DNA of 64,000 bases from Halomonas qaidamensis. Its GTDB lineage: Bacteria > Pseudomonadota > Gammaproteobacteria > Pseudomonadales > Halomonadaceae. Location of the stretch: contig NZ_CP080627.1 of NCBI RefSeq assembly GCF_025917315.1, positions 3,708,458 to 3,772,457 of the forward strand. The letters are read 5' to 3'. The position numbers and the translations under genes are program-made. Positions 19,475 through 30,041 of the stretch are shown in pieces. The notes under the pieces are model-generated. The model had not been told where the DNA came from, ran no database searches, and worked only from the letters and a program-made list of their open reading frames with translations. The first letter of the stretch is position 1; each line of letters begins with the position of its first letter.

Positions 19475-20092
19475 ATGAATATGCTAGTCCATACCCCCAA
19501 ACCACTTATCCAGTTTGGTGAAACACCACTGCTTATTACGCCAACAACAAAGCAGATAACACCTGAAAGTCCTGCGTTATCGGTGCTGACGGATTTTACT
19601 CAGGTCAGACCCCAGGCAGTAACCGCGGATACGCCTATCGACGATGCTCATTTACAAATGCGCCATGGCGGTGTTCGCCTGTTGTTTGTTCTCGACAAAG
19701 CTAACCACTGCATTGGCGTACTGACTGCCAAAGAAGTCATCGGAACACGGCGCATTAACTTGGCGATGCAGCAGAGAAATCTTGATCGTACGGAAATTAC
19801 AGCCGACATGATTATGACGCCCTGGCAACAGCTTAGTGCGATGCCATTTGAGCAACTTAACTCATTAACGATTGAAGACCTTGTGCTTTCTATGGAGCGC
19901 TTCACAGAGCAGCACTTATTGATTACTGAGCATAAACAAAATCAACCATTAAGCGTACGCGGTATTATTTCTGCCACCGATATACAGCACGCCATGGGCA
20001 ATAAAACCACGATGAAAGTCACCTCTTCAGCAGTGCCAACTGCCAGTAGCTTTGCCGATATTTGCAAAGTCATTACCGGGCACGATTTATAG
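19475..20092 (+). CDS. CBS-domain protein
   Basis: A 205-residue soluble protein with a CBS pair: the first module covers VRPQAVTADTPIDDAHLQM to CIGVLTAKEVIG (about 48-90) and the second ADMIMTPWQQLSAM to RGIISATDIQHA (about 110-170). CBS pairs commonly bind adenine nucleotides. No catalytic or transport domain is attached, so it is probably a stand-alone regulator or sensor. ACGGAG precedes the start. It follows the two-component operon after about 100 bases and shares a bidirectional terminator with nhaD. Confidence 0.8.
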   Translation: MNMLVHTPKPLIQFGETPLLITPTTKQITPESPALSVLTDFTQVRPQAVTADTPIDDAHLQMRHGGVRLLFVLDKANHCIGVLTAKEVIGTRRINLAMQQRNLDRTEITADMIMTPWQQLSAMPFEQLNSLTIEDLVLSMERFTEQHLLITEHKQNQPLSVRGIISATDIQHAMGNKTTMKVTSSAVPTASSFADICKVITGHDL

Positions 20093-20148
20093 TCTCGACA
20101 TCAAATTTATAGTCATTAAGTAAAGCTAGAAAACCTACTAACAGTATT

Positions 20149-20186
20149 AAAAAAACGCCTCTTATCAATGATAAGGGGCGTTTTTT
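20149..20186. terminator. Bidirectional intrinsic terminator between the CBS gene and nhaD
   Basis: AAAACGCC-t-CTTATC and GATAAG-g-GGCGTTTT form a stem with an AAT-type loop, flanked by an A-run on the left and a T-run on the right, so it can stop transcription from both convergent genes. Confidence 0.9.
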
Positions 20187-20207
20187 CTAGCTAAATTAGC
20201 TGCTAAT

Positions 20208-21674
20208 TTAAAACAGCGCTGCGTTTATCAACAAATGCGCAGCAATACTGGCAGCATACCCCAGCAAAATAGCCGGTGCCCAGCGCAGGTGGCCCGCAAA
20301 AGTATAAATACCTCGGGCTTGGCCCATTAACGCAACCCCCGCCGCAGAGCCCATTGACAGCAGGCTACCACCAACACCAGCAGTCAATGTGATCAGCAGC
20401 CAGTTACCTTGCGACATATCGGGCGCCATGGAAAGCACCGCAAACATCACCGGAATGTTATCGACTACCGCCGAGATAAGCCCCAAAACAACATTGGCCC
20501 ACACAGGATTCCAACTGCCATACAAGGTTTCTGACAATAGACTTAAATAGCCCATAAAACCCAGGCCACCGACACACATCACAACTCCGTAGAAGAAGAG
20601 CAGCGTGTCCCATTCTGAGCGGGCAATACGGCTGAAGATATCAAAAGGAACAACGCTACCCAGTTGCTCAAGCTTATTCCAGTCACCACGGCGGGAATAA
20701 CGTTCACGCTTGCGCTCCAGGGAGCGTGGCAGACTGCGGCGCAGGTAGTAGCCAAAGAACTGCAGTAGGCCAAGACCAAACATCATGCCCATCGCAGGCG
20801 GCAGATAAAGAACCGAATGGCACAATACGGAAATAGCGACAGTCACCAAAAATAGCGCGATGATGCGACGCGAACCACGCTTTAACCAGACGTTTTCGGT
20901 GAGCGCTGCAGGTTGGCGGTTAACAATGAAGAAGTTCATGATCACCGACGGCACGATAAAATTGACAATAGCAGGCACCAAGAGCGCAAAGAAGCCGCCA
21001 AACGGCACCTGGCCTGCCTGCCACACCATCAACGTGGTGATATCACCAAACGGGCTGAACGCACCGCCTGCGTTTGATGCTACCACCACGTTGACACAGC
21101 ACAGACTAATGAACTTTTTATCGCCTTCAGCCACTTTCAGCACCACCGCGCACATCAGCATCGCCGTGGTCATGTTGTTGGCAATGGCAGAAATACCAAA
21201 GGCAAGACATCCCGTAATCCAAAACAGACTGCGATAACTAAAGCCTTTACGTACTAGCCAAGCCCGCAGGGCATCAAAGATACGGCGTTCTTCCATAGCG
21301 TTGATGTAGGTCATCGCTACCAGCAAGAACAGCAACAACTCAGTGTATTCAAGCAGCGTTTCTTTAAACGCTGCTTCCGCTTCTTGCGGCATGCCCGCCT
21401 GTACATAGACCCACGCCACCAACGCCCAGATAAGCCCGGCGGCCACTAGTACAGGCTTGGATTTACGCATGTGAATTAGCTCTTCGCTCATTACCAAGGC
21501 GTAGGCAAGAACAAAGATGACAACAGAGGCAATACCGGCAAACGAAGCAGTAAGATTTAACGGGCCAGAAGCGGCATAAGAGAGGGTGGGAAAAGCAAAC
21601 AAACACAACGCAATCAACAACCAAGCAAACCGGCAAGTAGACTGCCGCATTGCAAGGACGTTAGGTGGTTTCAT
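20208..21674 (-). CDS. nhaD: Na+/H+ antiporter NhaD
   Basis: A 488-residue inner-membrane antiporter exporting Na+ in exchange for H+, typical of halophilic and alkaliphilic bacteria. An N-terminal hydrophobic segment (FAWLLIALCLFAFPTLSYA) resembles a cleavable signal. Family features include ALVMSEELIHMRKSKPVL, the NNMTTAML segment near residue 165, SNAGGAFSPFGDITTLMVW and AVVDNIPVMFAVL near the C-terminus. It is monocistronic, with a terminator on its 3' side. It supports the view that the organism lives in salt. Confidence 0.93.
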   Translation of the reverse strand: MKPPNVLAMRQSTCRFAWLLIALCLFAFPTLSYAASGPLNLTASFAGIASVVIFVLAYALVMSEELIHMRKSKPVLVAAGLIWALVAWVYVQAGMPQEAEAAFKETLLEYTELLLFLLVAMTYINAMEERRIFDALRAWLVRKGFSYRSLFWITGCLAFGISAIANNMTTAMLMCAVVLKVAEGDKKFISLCCVNVVVASNAGGAFSPFGDITTLMVWQAGQVPFGGFFALLVPAIVNFIVPSVIMNFFIVNRQPAALTENVWLKRGSRRIIALFLVTVAISVLCHSVLYLPPAMGMMFGLGLLQFFGYYLRRSLPRSLERKRERYSRRGDWNKLEQLGSVVPFDIFSRIARSEWDTLLFFYGVVMCVGGLGFMGYLSLLSETLYGSWNPVWANVVLGLISAVVDNIPVMFAVLSMAPDMSQGNWLLITLTAGVGGSLLSMGSAAGVALMGQARGIYTFAGHLRWAPAILLGYAASIAAHLLINAALF

Positions 21675-21757
21675 AGTAAAGTGATCCTGGCAGGGTTGGA
21701 AGAGACCGCCACGATGATAAGCACACTAATTAAGTGCTGCAACGCAGCGATCACGCT

Positions 21758-21783
21758 AAAGATGCGGCCATTTGCCGCATCTT
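21758..21783 (-). terminator. Terminator-like hairpin downstream of glmS
   Basis: AAGATGCGGC and GCCGCATCTT pair around a five-base loop, about 45 bases past the glmS stop on the minus strand. The following T-run is only three bases, so strength is uncertain. A second small stem (TGTAAA/TTTACA) lies between it and glmS. Confidence 0.65.
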
Positions 21784-21827
21784 GTAAAGCCGTTTTACAG
21801 TGCCAGAAACATTTATTTTATGGAGGT

Positions 21828-23654
21828 CTACTCGACCGTTACGCTCTTGGCTAAGTTACGTGGTTGATCCACATCGGTGCCTTTTAGAACCGCCACGTGG
21901 TAGCTCAGAAGCTGCAAGGGCAGCGTGTATAACAGCGGCGCCAGTGCTTCGTGTACATGCGGGAGCGTTAGCACGCGAACGCCATCTTGCTCGCTGATCC
22001 CTACACGCTCATCGGCAAACACAAACAGCTGGCCACCGCGGGCACGGACTTCTTGTAGGTTCGACTTTAGCTTTTCGAGCAGGTCGTCGTTAGGGGCAAC
22101 TGAAATCACCGGCATTTCGCTGTCTACCAGCGCCAGCGGCCCGTGCTTTAACTCTCCAGCGGGGTAAGCCTCTGCATGAATGTAGGAAATTTCCTTAAGC
22201 TTTAGCGCGCCTTCTAGCGCAATAGGATAGTGAGCACCACGGCCTAAAAAGAGCGCGTGATGTTTTTCCGCAAACGCTTGGGAAAGGGTTTCAACTTGGC
22301 TATCTAGCGCTAATACCTGCTGACACAGTGCAGGGAGTCCGCGTAGCGCTTCGACAATATCTTGCTGCTCTGGCTGGCCTTTAGCTTTGTTTACCGACAG
22401 CGTTAGCAGCATTAACGCAACCAGTTGTGTGGTAAATGCTTTGGTAGACGCAACGCCGATTTCTGGGCCTGCCCGTGTCATCAGCGACATATCCGATTCC
22501 CGTACCAGGGAACTGCCGGGTACGTTGCAAATAGCCAGCGACCCAACATAACTAAGCGTTTTTGCAAAACGCAGCGCTGCCAGCGTGTCCGCTGTTTCAC
22601 CGGATTGCGACAGCGTGACAAACAGCGTGCCTTCAGGCACAACAGGGTGTCGATAGCGGTACTCAGAGGCCACCTCTACCTGTACTGGCACACCGGCATA
22701 GCGCTCTAGCCAGTAGCGCGCCACTAAGCCAGCATGGTAGCTGGTACCACAAGCAATAATATGAATCTGGCGGGTAGCCTGAAACAGTGTTTGGGCATCA
22801 GGGCCAAAGCTTTCAATCAATACACTGCTGCCACTTAAACGCCCTTCAAGGGCGGCACTAATGACGTCAGGCTGCTCGAAGATTTCTTTGAGCATATAGT
22901 GCCGGTAGTCGCCTTTGCTGGCGGCGCCGTCGCCATGTTCAAACGTTTGAATTGGCCGCTCAACGGGATTCCCCTGATGGTCAACGATACGGATTGAGCC
23001 TTGCTCACGAAGCTCTACTAAATCGCCTTCTTCCAGGTAAATAAAGCGGTCGGTCACTTGTAAAAGCGCTAACGGGTCCGAGGCGAGAAAAGCTTCATCG
23101 ATCCCTACCCCCACCACCAGCGGACTGCCCTGACGAGCACCTACCACCACCCCTGGTTCTGCAGCGCTCATCACACCAAGCGCGTAGGCACCGCCTAAGC
23201 CGTTGACGATTTGCTGGGTTGCTTCAAATAATGTCAGACCGGTTGCTAATTTTTCAGACAGTAAGTGGGCGATGACTTCGGTATCAGTTTCGGAGGTAAA
23301 GCGGTAACCGCTGGTCTGTAGGGTGTCTTTGATCTGCTCGTAGTTTTCGATAATGCCGTTGTGCACCACCGCTACTTGGTCACTACTGTGATGCGGGTGG
23401 GCGTTTTCTTCAGACGGTTTACCGTGAGTAGCCCAGCGGGTATGGGCAATACCACAGGTGCCGGGTAGCGCTGCGGTGGCTAACCGTTCATCAAGAGCGG
23501 CTACCTTGCCCAAGGCGCGGTGACGCGTTAACACACCACTGTTCAGCACCGTCATACCAGAAGAGTCATAGCCGCGATACTCCAAGCGCTTGAGGCCTTC
23601 CAGCAAAATTCCTTGCACATTACGCTGTGCAACCGCAGCAACGATGCCACACAT
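21828..23654 (-). CDS. glmS: Glutamine-fructose-6-phosphate aminotransferase
   Basis: First enzyme of UDP-GlcNAc synthesis: makes glucosamine 6-phosphate from fructose 6-phosphate and glutamine. The 608-residue protein has an N-terminal glutaminase domain, whose catalytic Cys must follow the initiator Met (MCGIVAAV), and two SIS sugar-isomerase domains ([28 protein letters not shown]) ending LAKSVTVE. An ATG two codons upstream (23660) is too close to AGGAG and would bury the cysteine, so 23654 is chosen. It lies downstream of glmU on the same strand. Confidence 0.96.
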   Translation of the reverse strand: MCGIVAAVAQRNVQGILLEGLKRLEYRGYDSSGMTVLNSGVLTRHRALGKVAALDERLATAALPGTCGIAHTRWATHGKPSEENAHPHHSSDQVAVVHNGIIENYEQIKDTLQTSGYRFTSETDTEVIAHLLSEKLATGLTLFEATQQIVNGLGGAYALGVMSAAEPGVVVGARQGSPLVVGVGIDEAFLASDPLALLQVTDRFIYLEEGDLVELREQGSIRIVDHQGNPVERPIQTFEHGDGAASKGDYRHYMLKEIFEQPDVISAALEGRLSGSSVLIESFGPDAQTLFQATRQIHIIACGTSYHAGLVARYWLERYAGVPVQVEVASEYRYRHPVVPEGTLFVTLSQSGETADTLAALRFAKTLSYVGSLAICNVPGSSLVRESDMSLMTRAGPEIGVASTKAFTTQLVALMLLTLSVNKAKGQPEQQDIVEALRGLPALCQQVLALDSQVETLSQAFAEKHHALFLGRGAHYPIALEGALKLKEISYIHAEAYPAGELKHGPLALVDSEMPVISVAPNDDLLEKLKSNLQEVRARGGQLFVFADERVGISEQDGVRVLTLPHVHEALAPLLYTLPLQLLSYHVAVLKGTDVDQPRNLAKSVTVE

Positions 23655-23718
23655 AGCCATTTCTCCTTGGGCGTCTTAATGCGTTATTGAAACCTAACGA
23701 TTCCGCGAATAGACCGCT

Positions 23719-25086
23719 TTATTTAACTTTTTTGACAGGGCGCGGCCAATCCAGTTTTTCAAGTTGTCTGCTGCGAGTAACTGCCAAGGCGTGCTCAGCA
23801 ACGTCTTTAGCGATTGTTGAGCCTGCCCCAATCGTGGCACCTTTACCCACCGTCACCGGCGCTACTAAGGCGCTGTTAGAACCAATAAACGCATTATCAC
23901 CAATCTGGGTAATATGCTTATTTACGCCATCATAATTACACGTAATAGTGCCCGCCCCGACATTCACATCACGCCCTAAACGCGCATCACCCACATAACT
24001 TAAGTGATTAATTTTACTACCTTCTCCAACATCAGCGTTTTTGGTTTCAACAAAGTTTCCTACCTTGGCTTTGACTGCTAGGCGTGTGCCAGGGCGTAGT
24101 CGTGCAAAGGGGCCAACTTGATTCAACCCTGCGGCCACCGTGTTATCAATCACGCTATGACTATCGATGACACTTTCAGCCCCAATCGTGCTGTTTTTAA
24201 TCACGCAGTAAGGGCCAATCTTTACCCCTTCACCCAGCTCAACATCACCTTCAAATACACAGCCCACATCGATAAACACATCGTGGCCACAGGTAAGCTT
24301 ACCGCGAATATCGATTCTTGCTGGGTCCGCCAATGCTACCCCCTGCTCCATTAACTTATCCGCTAGCTGCTGCTGATAAGCGCGCTCTAACCGGGCCATT
24401 TGTGAACGATTATTCACGCCTTCAACTTCTACTGCGCTGGCTGGCTGGGCAGTGCACACCTTCACACCTTCATCTGCAGCCATGGCAATGACATCGGTTA
24501 AGTAGTACTCGCCTTGAGCATTTTCTGCCGACAACTGGGGCAGCCACCGTTTCAGCTGGGCACTGGTCATCGCCATAATGCCGGTGTTGCATTCGTTAAT
24601 GGAAAGCTGTTCAGCGTTAGCATCTTTTTGCTCAATGATAGCGACCGCTTCGCCCTCATCATTACGAACAATACGTCCATAGCCAGAGGGGTCATCTAAC
24701 GTGACGGTCAGCAGCCCCATGTGCTGCTCATCCACGTGGTTAAGAAGCGCAGCCAAAGATTCGCGACGAATCATCGGCACATCGCCATACAGAACCAACA
24801 CCTTTCCGTTACCTAACTGAGACTGCGCTTGAGCCACCGCATGGCCGGTGCCTTTTTGCTCTGCTTGAATCGCAAAGGATACGTCACTCTCCGCTAGTGC
24901 TTCACGCAGTTGATCTGCACCGTGGCCAATCACAACATGGGTACGCGTAGGGTTGAGTCCGCTGGCTGTGTCCAGTACGTGTTGTACCATCGGTTTACCC
25001 GCCAAGGTGTGCAGCACTTTTGGCGTTTGCGAACGCATGCGGGTGCCTTTGCCAGCGGCAAGGATAACAACATCAAGCTCTTGCAT
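23719..25086 (-). CDS. glmU: Bifunctional GlmU (UDP-GlcNAc pyrophosphorylase / GlcN-1-P acetyltransferase)
   Basis: Performs the last two steps to UDP-GlcNAc. The 455-residue protein starts MQELDVVILAAGKGTRMRS (uridyltransferase P-loop), and the C-terminal half is a left-handed beta helix of hexapeptide repeats with the acetyltransferase site GNFVETKNADVGEGSKINHLSYVGDA. The start at 25086 has AGGTGA upstream; a longer in-frame start at 25140 would overlap apbE and is rejected. It stands between apbE and glmS, probably in one transcript. Confidence 0.95.
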   Translation of the reverse strand: MQELDVVILAAGKGTRMRSQTPKVLHTLAGKPMVQHVLDTASGLNPTRTHVVIGHGADQLREALAESDVSFAIQAEQKGTGHAVAQAQSQLGNGKVLVLYGDVPMIRRESLAALLNHVDEQHMGLLTVTLDDPSGYGRIVRNDEGEAVAIIEQKDANAEQLSINECNTGIMAMTSAQLKRWLPQLSAENAQGEYYLTDVIAMAADEGVKVCTAQPASAVEVEGVNNRSQMARLERAYQQQLADKLMEQGVALADPARIDIRGKLTCGHDVFIDVGCVFEGDVELGEGVKIGPYCVIKNSTIGAESVIDSHSVIDNTVAAGLNQVGPFARLRPGTRLAVKAKVGNFVETKNADVGEGSKINHLSYVGDARLGRDVNVGAGTITCNYDGVNKHITQIGDNAFIGSNSALVAPVTVGKGATIGAGSTIAKDVAEHALAVTRSRQLEKLDWPRPVKKVK

Positions 25087-25105
25087 AATATTCACCTGTA
25101 ACGGT

Positions 25106-26206
25106 TTAGCGATTGACAGCTGGTGCTTCCCAAGCGTCAATACCTAGCTCATCAATAAGTGCTTTATCGAAGTAGTCCATAAAGGCGGGACTGGCTAGGC
25201 TTTGCCAATGATCACTGTCTTTCACTAGCATCAACACACTTAGATTGTTCTCAACGGCCATCTGCATCCCTTCTTCGCTACCCGCTACCGAGATTGCTGT
25301 AGACCACGCGTCTGCCCAGGCATTGGAAGGGTGAAAAACAGAAACAGAGGCAAGCTGGTGCTTAACCGGCCGACCGGTGCGAGGGTCAATAGTATGGGAA
25401 AAGCGCTCGCCATCTACTTCAAAATAATTACGATAATCCCCAGACGTTGCGACCGACAGATCTTCAAGAGGAAGAACGTGTTGCGCCTCAGGCAAACCGC
25501 TATGTGGCACCTCAATTCCGACACGCCATGGGCTTTGCTCTTCTAAATCCCGATAGCCGCGAGCAATTAATTCACCACCAATATTGACTAAATAGTTTTC
25601 AATTCCCTGCTGATCAAGGTATGCCCCAACGCGATCAGTACCATGCCCTTTAGCCACTCCCGATAGATCAGCAAACACATCGCGCGTGCGGCGCGCCTGC
25701 ATAAGTTGAGTATCAACATCAACTGCCTCATAGCCAATCGTAGCCATACGCTCGTTTAGCTCAGCGTCTGAAGGCACCTCTTCAGGGCGTGCTTCGGGGC
25801 CAAAACTCCACAAGTTGACGACATCACCGACCGTAATATCAAACGCACCGTTGCTTGCTTCGGATACGGAACGACTGATCGCAAGCACTTCAATTAACGC
25901 GTTGGAAAGCGGCTGCCATTCATTCAAAGGAGCATCATTAAAAACTATAAGCTCTGCATCATCACGGTAAGTAGACATTGCCTGATCAACGTCATTAAGT
26001 TCCGCTAGAAAACCTTCTTCTAAAGCATTCGCCTCGCCTTGGGTTAACGGGTCCGCAATGGTGACTTGATAAAACGTTCCGAAAATACCGCCTTCAAAGC
26101 GAACCGGGGAATCCAGTGGTCGATCATTTTCTGAACACCCCGCTAATACGCCAGCAGCAATGAGTAGGAGCCCTGAGTATTTTAATAAACGAGAAGTAAC
26201 CTTCAT
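25106..26206 (-). CDS. apbE: FAD:protein FMN transferase ApbE, lipoprotein
   Basis: Attaches FMN covalently to threonine residues of exported or membrane flavoproteins such as the Nqr/Rnf subunits. The 366-residue protein has a lipoprotein signal with lipobox LAGC at about residue 23, then GGIFGTFYQVTIA, GAFDITVGDVVNLWSFG, DLSGVAKGHGTDRV, VNIGGELIARG, and the metal-binding IDPRTGRPV / ADAWSTAISV. It lies between uppP and glmU on the minus strand. No Nqr or Rnf genes are in the window, so its targets are encoded elsewhere. Confidence 0.93.
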   Translation of the reverse strand: MKVTSRLLKYSGLLLIAAGVLAGCSENDRPLDSPVRFEGGIFGTFYQVTIADPLTQGEANALEEGFLAELNDVDQAMSTYRDDAELIVFNDAPLNEWQPLSNALIEVLAISRSVSEASNGAFDITVGDVVNLWSFGPEARPEEVPSDAELNERMATIGYEAVDVDTQLMQARRTRDVFADLSGVAKGHGTDRVGAYLDQQGIENYLVNIGGELIARGYRDLEEQSPWRVGIEVPHSGLPEAQHVLPLEDLSVATSGDYRNYFEVDGERFSHTIDPRTGRPVKHQLASVSVFHPSNAWADAWSTAISVAGSEEGMQMAVENNLSVLMLVKDSDHWQSLASPAFMDYFDKALIDELGIDAWEAPAVNR

Positions 26207-26283
26207 TTTGTTTTCCCTTGGAGATAAGGCACGGGGTCAAGATGAAAAGACCTAGCTATGAAAAACTAGCAATGAACCACCAG

Positions 26284-27084
26284 CTAAAAATGGAAAAACC
26301 ATAGCAACCAAGCCCCAAACAACACCCGATAAATGACAAATGGCTGCATGCCCAGTTTTTTGATCACTACTAGGAAATAGTGAATACACACATAGGCGCT
26401 AATACCTGAGAGTAAGGTGCCTACTAACATTGCCGGTATATCGATGAGCTGGGGATCTTTCAATAAGCTAATTGCCTCAAGCCCCCCTGCCAGAACAATA
26501 ACGGGGATTGACAGTAAAAACGAAAACCGTGCCGCACCTTCTCGGCTCATACCCACCATTAACGCCGCTGTTATGGTGATACCTGAACGGGATGTGCCTG
26601 GAATAAGCGCCAACACTTGGGCACCTCCAATAATGAGCACATCCTTTAACGTCATCTGGTATTCGCTACGAGTGCCGCGTTTTTTCCAGTCTGCATAACC
26701 AAGTAACAGGCCAAAAACAATCAAACTGGCACCAATAATCAACGTAGAGCGCATGTAACCCGAGATCAGGTCATGAAGCAAAAAGCCGACAATACATACG
26801 GGCAGCGTGGCAATCACGACCCAAAACGCCAATACAGCATCGTCGTTAACCTCTTGGCCGCGAAGTGCGGTCAAGCTACTAACGATCATTCTGCCTATTT
26901 CGTGTCGGAAATAGATAACCACCGCGCTTAAACTACCAAGATGCAATGCCACATCAAAGGCAAGGCCCTGGTCTTCCCAGGTAGTCAGCACCGGTACCAA
27001 TATAAGATGAGCCGAACTCGATATGGGTAAAAATTCTGTAAGCCCCTGAACTACCGCTAACACAACTACCTGGAACCAATCCAT
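26284..27084 (-). CDS. uppP: Undecaprenyl-diphosphatase UppP/BacA
   Basis: Dephosphorylates undecaprenyl pyrophosphate, recycling the lipid carrier for cell-wall synthesis. The 266-residue polytopic membrane protein has the two BacA signatures: GLTEFLPISSSAHLIL near residue 14 and LIPGTSRSGITITAALMVG near 160. It is first of the minus-strand group uppP-apbE-glmU-glmS, three of which serve envelope precursor supply. Confidence 0.95.
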   Translation of the reverse strand: MDWFQVVVLAVVQGLTEFLPISSSAHLILVPVLTTWEDQGLAFDVALHLGSLSAVVIYFRHEIGRMIVSSLTALRGQEVNDDAVLAFWVVIATLPVCIVGFLLHDLISGYMRSTLIIGASLIVFGLLLGYADWKKRGTRSEYQMTLKDVLIIGGAQVLALIPGTSRSGITITAALMVGMSREGAARFSFLLSIPVIVLAGGLEAISLLKDPQLIDIPAMLVGTLLSGISAYVCIHYFLVVIKKLGMQPFVIYRVLFGAWLLWFFHF

Positions 27085-27287
27085 GGGTTATCCTGTGTTT
27101 AACTATTCTTGATGGCATTCATGTGTTTGATGACACTCATGCGCTTGCAATGGCGCTAAGGATACACATCCCTTAATTCATTGTCCGCATTCAGCATACG
27201 AGCAAATTCACAAGAAGGTATAGAGCCAAGGTCGCGGTACGCTACAATAGGTACTCATTAGTAATGCGCGATCCTGTAAGGTCACCC

Positions 27288-28481
27288 ATGACTCAGACCG
27301 TAGAATCACCAGTGGTTCCCAAGCATGAGCTAGATAGCCGAGAGGCCAAACGTGTCACTTATATAGGCGCCTGGCTAGATGGCTTGTTGAGTGTTGTTAA
27401 AGTCGTGGTTGGCTTTTGGGTAGGCTCCGCGGCGCTCATTGCCGATGGTATCCATTCACTTTCAGACCTTGTGACTGATGGTTTTGTGTTGGCCGCTATT
27501 CACTACGGTCGTCAAGAACCAGATGACGACCATCATTACGGGCACGGCCGTATCGAAACTCTTACAACACTGCTATTGGGTAGTGTATTGATTTTTGTGG
27601 CTGGCGGTATTGCTTGGTCTAGCCTGGATCGATTATTTAATGGTACGGAAGTCAATGCTCCAGGTGCAGTCGCTATTGTTATCACAATTATCGCTCTGTT
27701 CAGTAAAGAGTGGATTTTTCGCTATACCATGCGCGTTGCTAAACGCGTTAAATCCAAGCTGTTAGAGGCGAACGCCTGGCATTCACGTAGCGATGCACTT
27801 TCCACTGCGGTAGTGCTGGTCGCGTTAATTGGCGCGCAGCTTGGTTTTGGCTGGCTAGACGCCGTCGCGGCCATTATCGTTGGCTTACTGGTGGGTAAAG
27901 TAGGCTGGGATTTACTGTGGGAGTCCGCGAGAGAACTCGTGGATACCGCACTCCCTGAAAGCGTTCAACAGCAAATGCACGATGTTGCCTGTAGCGTGCC
28001 AGGTGTTGATAGCGTGCATGATCTACGCACCCGTCAGTCCGCAGGCTGGGTAATGGTGGACTTGCATGTGGTGGTCGGACCAAAAATTACCGTGTCAGAA
28101 GCCCATGAAATCGGCAACGAAGTGAGCCGTCGCCTACGCCATGAATTCCCACTGCTCACCGATGTTATTTTTCACGTAGACCCTGAAGACGACGCCGGAG
28201 AAGGCGATCCTAGCCGACTTCCCGGCCTACCTCTGCGGCCCGAAGTAGAAGCCGCGCTGAACGAGCGTTGGTATATGCATCCTGTTTGGCGCACGTTAAA
28301 CGAGCTTCAACTCCACTATCTAGACGATAAGGTATCGGTATCGCTGATTATAGGCGATTCAGTACACCAGCCACCTCAGTGTCTTGCCAGCCAGTTAAAA
28401 GCGCTAGCCAGCGATATTGAGTGGCTGGGTCATGTGGAAGTACTGTTTATTACCCGCGCGGCCAGCAGTGCGATGCGTTAA
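27288..28481 (+). CDS. Cation diffusion facilitator metal exporter
   Basis: A 397-residue inner-membrane CDF protein that exchanges divalent metal for H+. TM2 carries the metal site DGIHSLSDLVTD and TM5 NAWHSRSDALST (HxxxD on both, usual for Zn2+/Cd2+ transporters). A His/Asp-rich loop DDDHHYGHGR follows the second helix. The cytosolic C-terminal domain is longer than in FieF, with about 90 extra residues after FHVDPEDD. The start at 27288 is preferred over 27264 because AAGGT precedes it. It is convergent with mgtE. Confidence 0.88.
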   Translation: MTQTVESPVVPKHELDSREAKRVTYIGAWLDGLLSVVKVVVGFWVGSAALIADGIHSLSDLVTDGFVLAAIHYGRQEPDDDHHYGHGRIETLTTLLLGSVLIFVAGGIAWSSLDRLFNGTEVNAPGAVAIVITIIALFSKEWIFRYTMRVAKRVKSKLLEANAWHSRSDALSTAVVLVALIGAQLGFGWLDAVAAIIVGLLVGKVGWDLLWESARELVDTALPESVQQQMHDVACSVPGVDSVHDLRTRQSAGWVMVDLHVVVGPKITVSEAHEIGNEVSRRLRHEFPLLTDVIFHVDPEDDAGEGDPSRLPGLPLRPEVEAALNERWYMHPVWRTLNELQLHYLDDKVSVSLIIGDSVHQPPQCLASQLKALASDIEWLGHVEVLFITRAASSAMR

Positions 28482-28487
28482 CCTGCG

Positions 28488-29870
28488 TTACACGCTTGCC
28501 AATACGACCGTCGCAATACTGAAGTAAATTAATACCCCGGTGGCATCAATTAGCGTGGTTACCAATGGCGCTGACGCAGTGGCAGGGTCGACCTTAAAGC
28601 GCTCTAATACAAACGGTAGGCACATACCAATCATGCTGCCAAACAAAACGATGGTCACCATGCTTAACGCCACGATAATGGCGACTGCTTCGCCGCCACG
28701 AAAAATCCCTATTGGCGTTACCGCAATTGCCATGGTGATACCCAAAGAGCCAGCCACCAACAGCTCACGGCCGAGCATTTTGCTCCAGTCTTTCACCCCC
28801 ACATCGCCAGTTGCCATACCGCGTACCATCAGCGTGGCTGCCTGAGCGCCTGCATTACCGCCACTGCCAATCAGCAGCGGTAGAAAAAATACCAGCGCCA
28901 CTTGGGCGGCAATCGTATCCTCAAAATAGGCGATCCCCGCGCCAGAAAATAAGTTAGCGAATACTAGTAGTACCAGCCAAAACACTCGCTTACGGTAAAG
29001 ACTCCACAGCGGAACGCGGCTAACACCATCCTCTAACTGGCCGATAGACATCCCCTTGTGGATATCTTCAGTTGCTTCAGACTCGGCAACATCCATCGCA
29101 TCATCGTGGGTAACAATACCGACCATGCGTCCATCCGCATCCAAAACAGGCAGTGCCAGCAGGTCATAGCGAGCCACAATCCGCGCCACCTCTTCTTGCT
29201 CTTCATCTACCGGGGTGCTGATAACATCTTTGATCATGATGTCATCAACCAACGCCCCTGGGCGAGCCACCATCAGCTGGCGTAAAGACATCGTTCCTAT
29301 TAACTGGCCGTCGCTATCAAGTACATAGAGCTGATACACCGTTTCCGCATCTGGAGCGGTTTGGCGTACCCGCATCATGGCTTGCGACACCGTCATGCCA
29401 CTGGCTATAGCGACATAGTCAGAGGTCATGATGGCGCCTGCGGTACCTTCTTCGTAGCTTGCAAGGCGCTTTAGGTCTTCCCGTTCCTGGTGCGCCATAC
29501 GCCGCAACAGCGCTTCGCGTCGGTCTTCACCAAGCAGATTAAATAAATCCGCCCGTTCATCGGAGCCCATTTCTTCGAGAAGCTTTAGCACTTGGGTATC
29601 CGACAGTTTCCCAACTACCTCAAGCTGACTCTCTCTTGGTAAGTAGCCCAGAACATTAGCGGCACGCTCAGTAGAAAGAGTATCAAGTATGGCAAGCGCT
29701 GCCGGAAGTTCTTCATCGTCTTCGATGAGTTCTTCTAGCACCTCACCAATATCTGCCGAACGGATTTCGGATAAACGTGCTGCCAACAGCGTTTTATCTG
29801 CTTTTTCTTTATTTAGCTCGTCAAGCAGCTCGGATTTTAATTCCTGTAAGGCTTCATCATTCAATGACAT
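28488..29870 (-). CDS. mgtE: Magnesium transporter MgtE
   Basis: Mg2+-gated Mg2+ channel of the inner membrane. The 460-residue protein has an N-terminal superhelical domain, a CBS pair (about residues 135-255, including YVLDSDGQLIGTMSLRQL and VLDADGRMVGIVTHDDAMD) and five C-terminal TM helices with the pore region GSGGNAGAQAATLMVRGMATGD. The start at 29870 follows GGAGATAGCG; an upstream in-frame start at 29927 lacks a ribosome-binding site. The gene is convergent with the CDF exporter. Confidence 0.95.
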   Translation of the reverse strand: MSLNDEALQELKSELLDELNKEKADKTLLAARLSEIRSADIGEVLEELIEDDEELPAALAILDTLSTERAANVLGYLPRESQLEVVGKLSDTQVLKLLEEMGSDERADLFNLLGEDRREALLRRMAHQEREDLKRLASYEEGTAGAIMTSDYVAIASGMTVSQAMMRVRQTAPDAETVYQLYVLDSDGQLIGTMSLRQLMVARPGALVDDIMIKDVISTPVDEEQEEVARIVARYDLLALPVLDADGRMVGIVTHDDAMDVAESEATEDIHKGMSIGQLEDGVSRVPLWSLYRKRVFWLVLLVFANLFSGAGIAYFEDTIAAQVALVFFLPLLIGSGGNAGAQAATLMVRGMATGDVGVKDWSKMLGRELLVAGSLGITMAIAVTPIGIFRGGEAVAIIVALSMVTIVLFGSMIGMCLPFVLERFKVDPATASAPLVTTLIDATGVLIYFSIATVVLASV

Positions 29871-29975
29871 CGCTATCTCCCTTTGTGCAGACGCATAGTG
29901 TGCAGATGGGGTGTTACAGCCGAGCATCCCTACTCTGTGGATCTACGCTGAGTGCGTTTTCCTATGGTACCAGAC

Positions 29976-30019
29976 AAAAAAAACGCTCCTTAAACCCTAA
30001 CGGGCTCCAGGAGCGTTTT
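29976..30019 (-). terminator. Terminator of the atp operon
   Basis: AAAACGCTCCT (minus strand) pairs with AGGAGCGTTTT after a loop of about 20 bases and runs straight into Ts. It sits 22 bases past the atpC stop. Confidence 0.9.
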
Positions 30020-30041
30020 ATTCACGCGAGTGCGTGTTTTA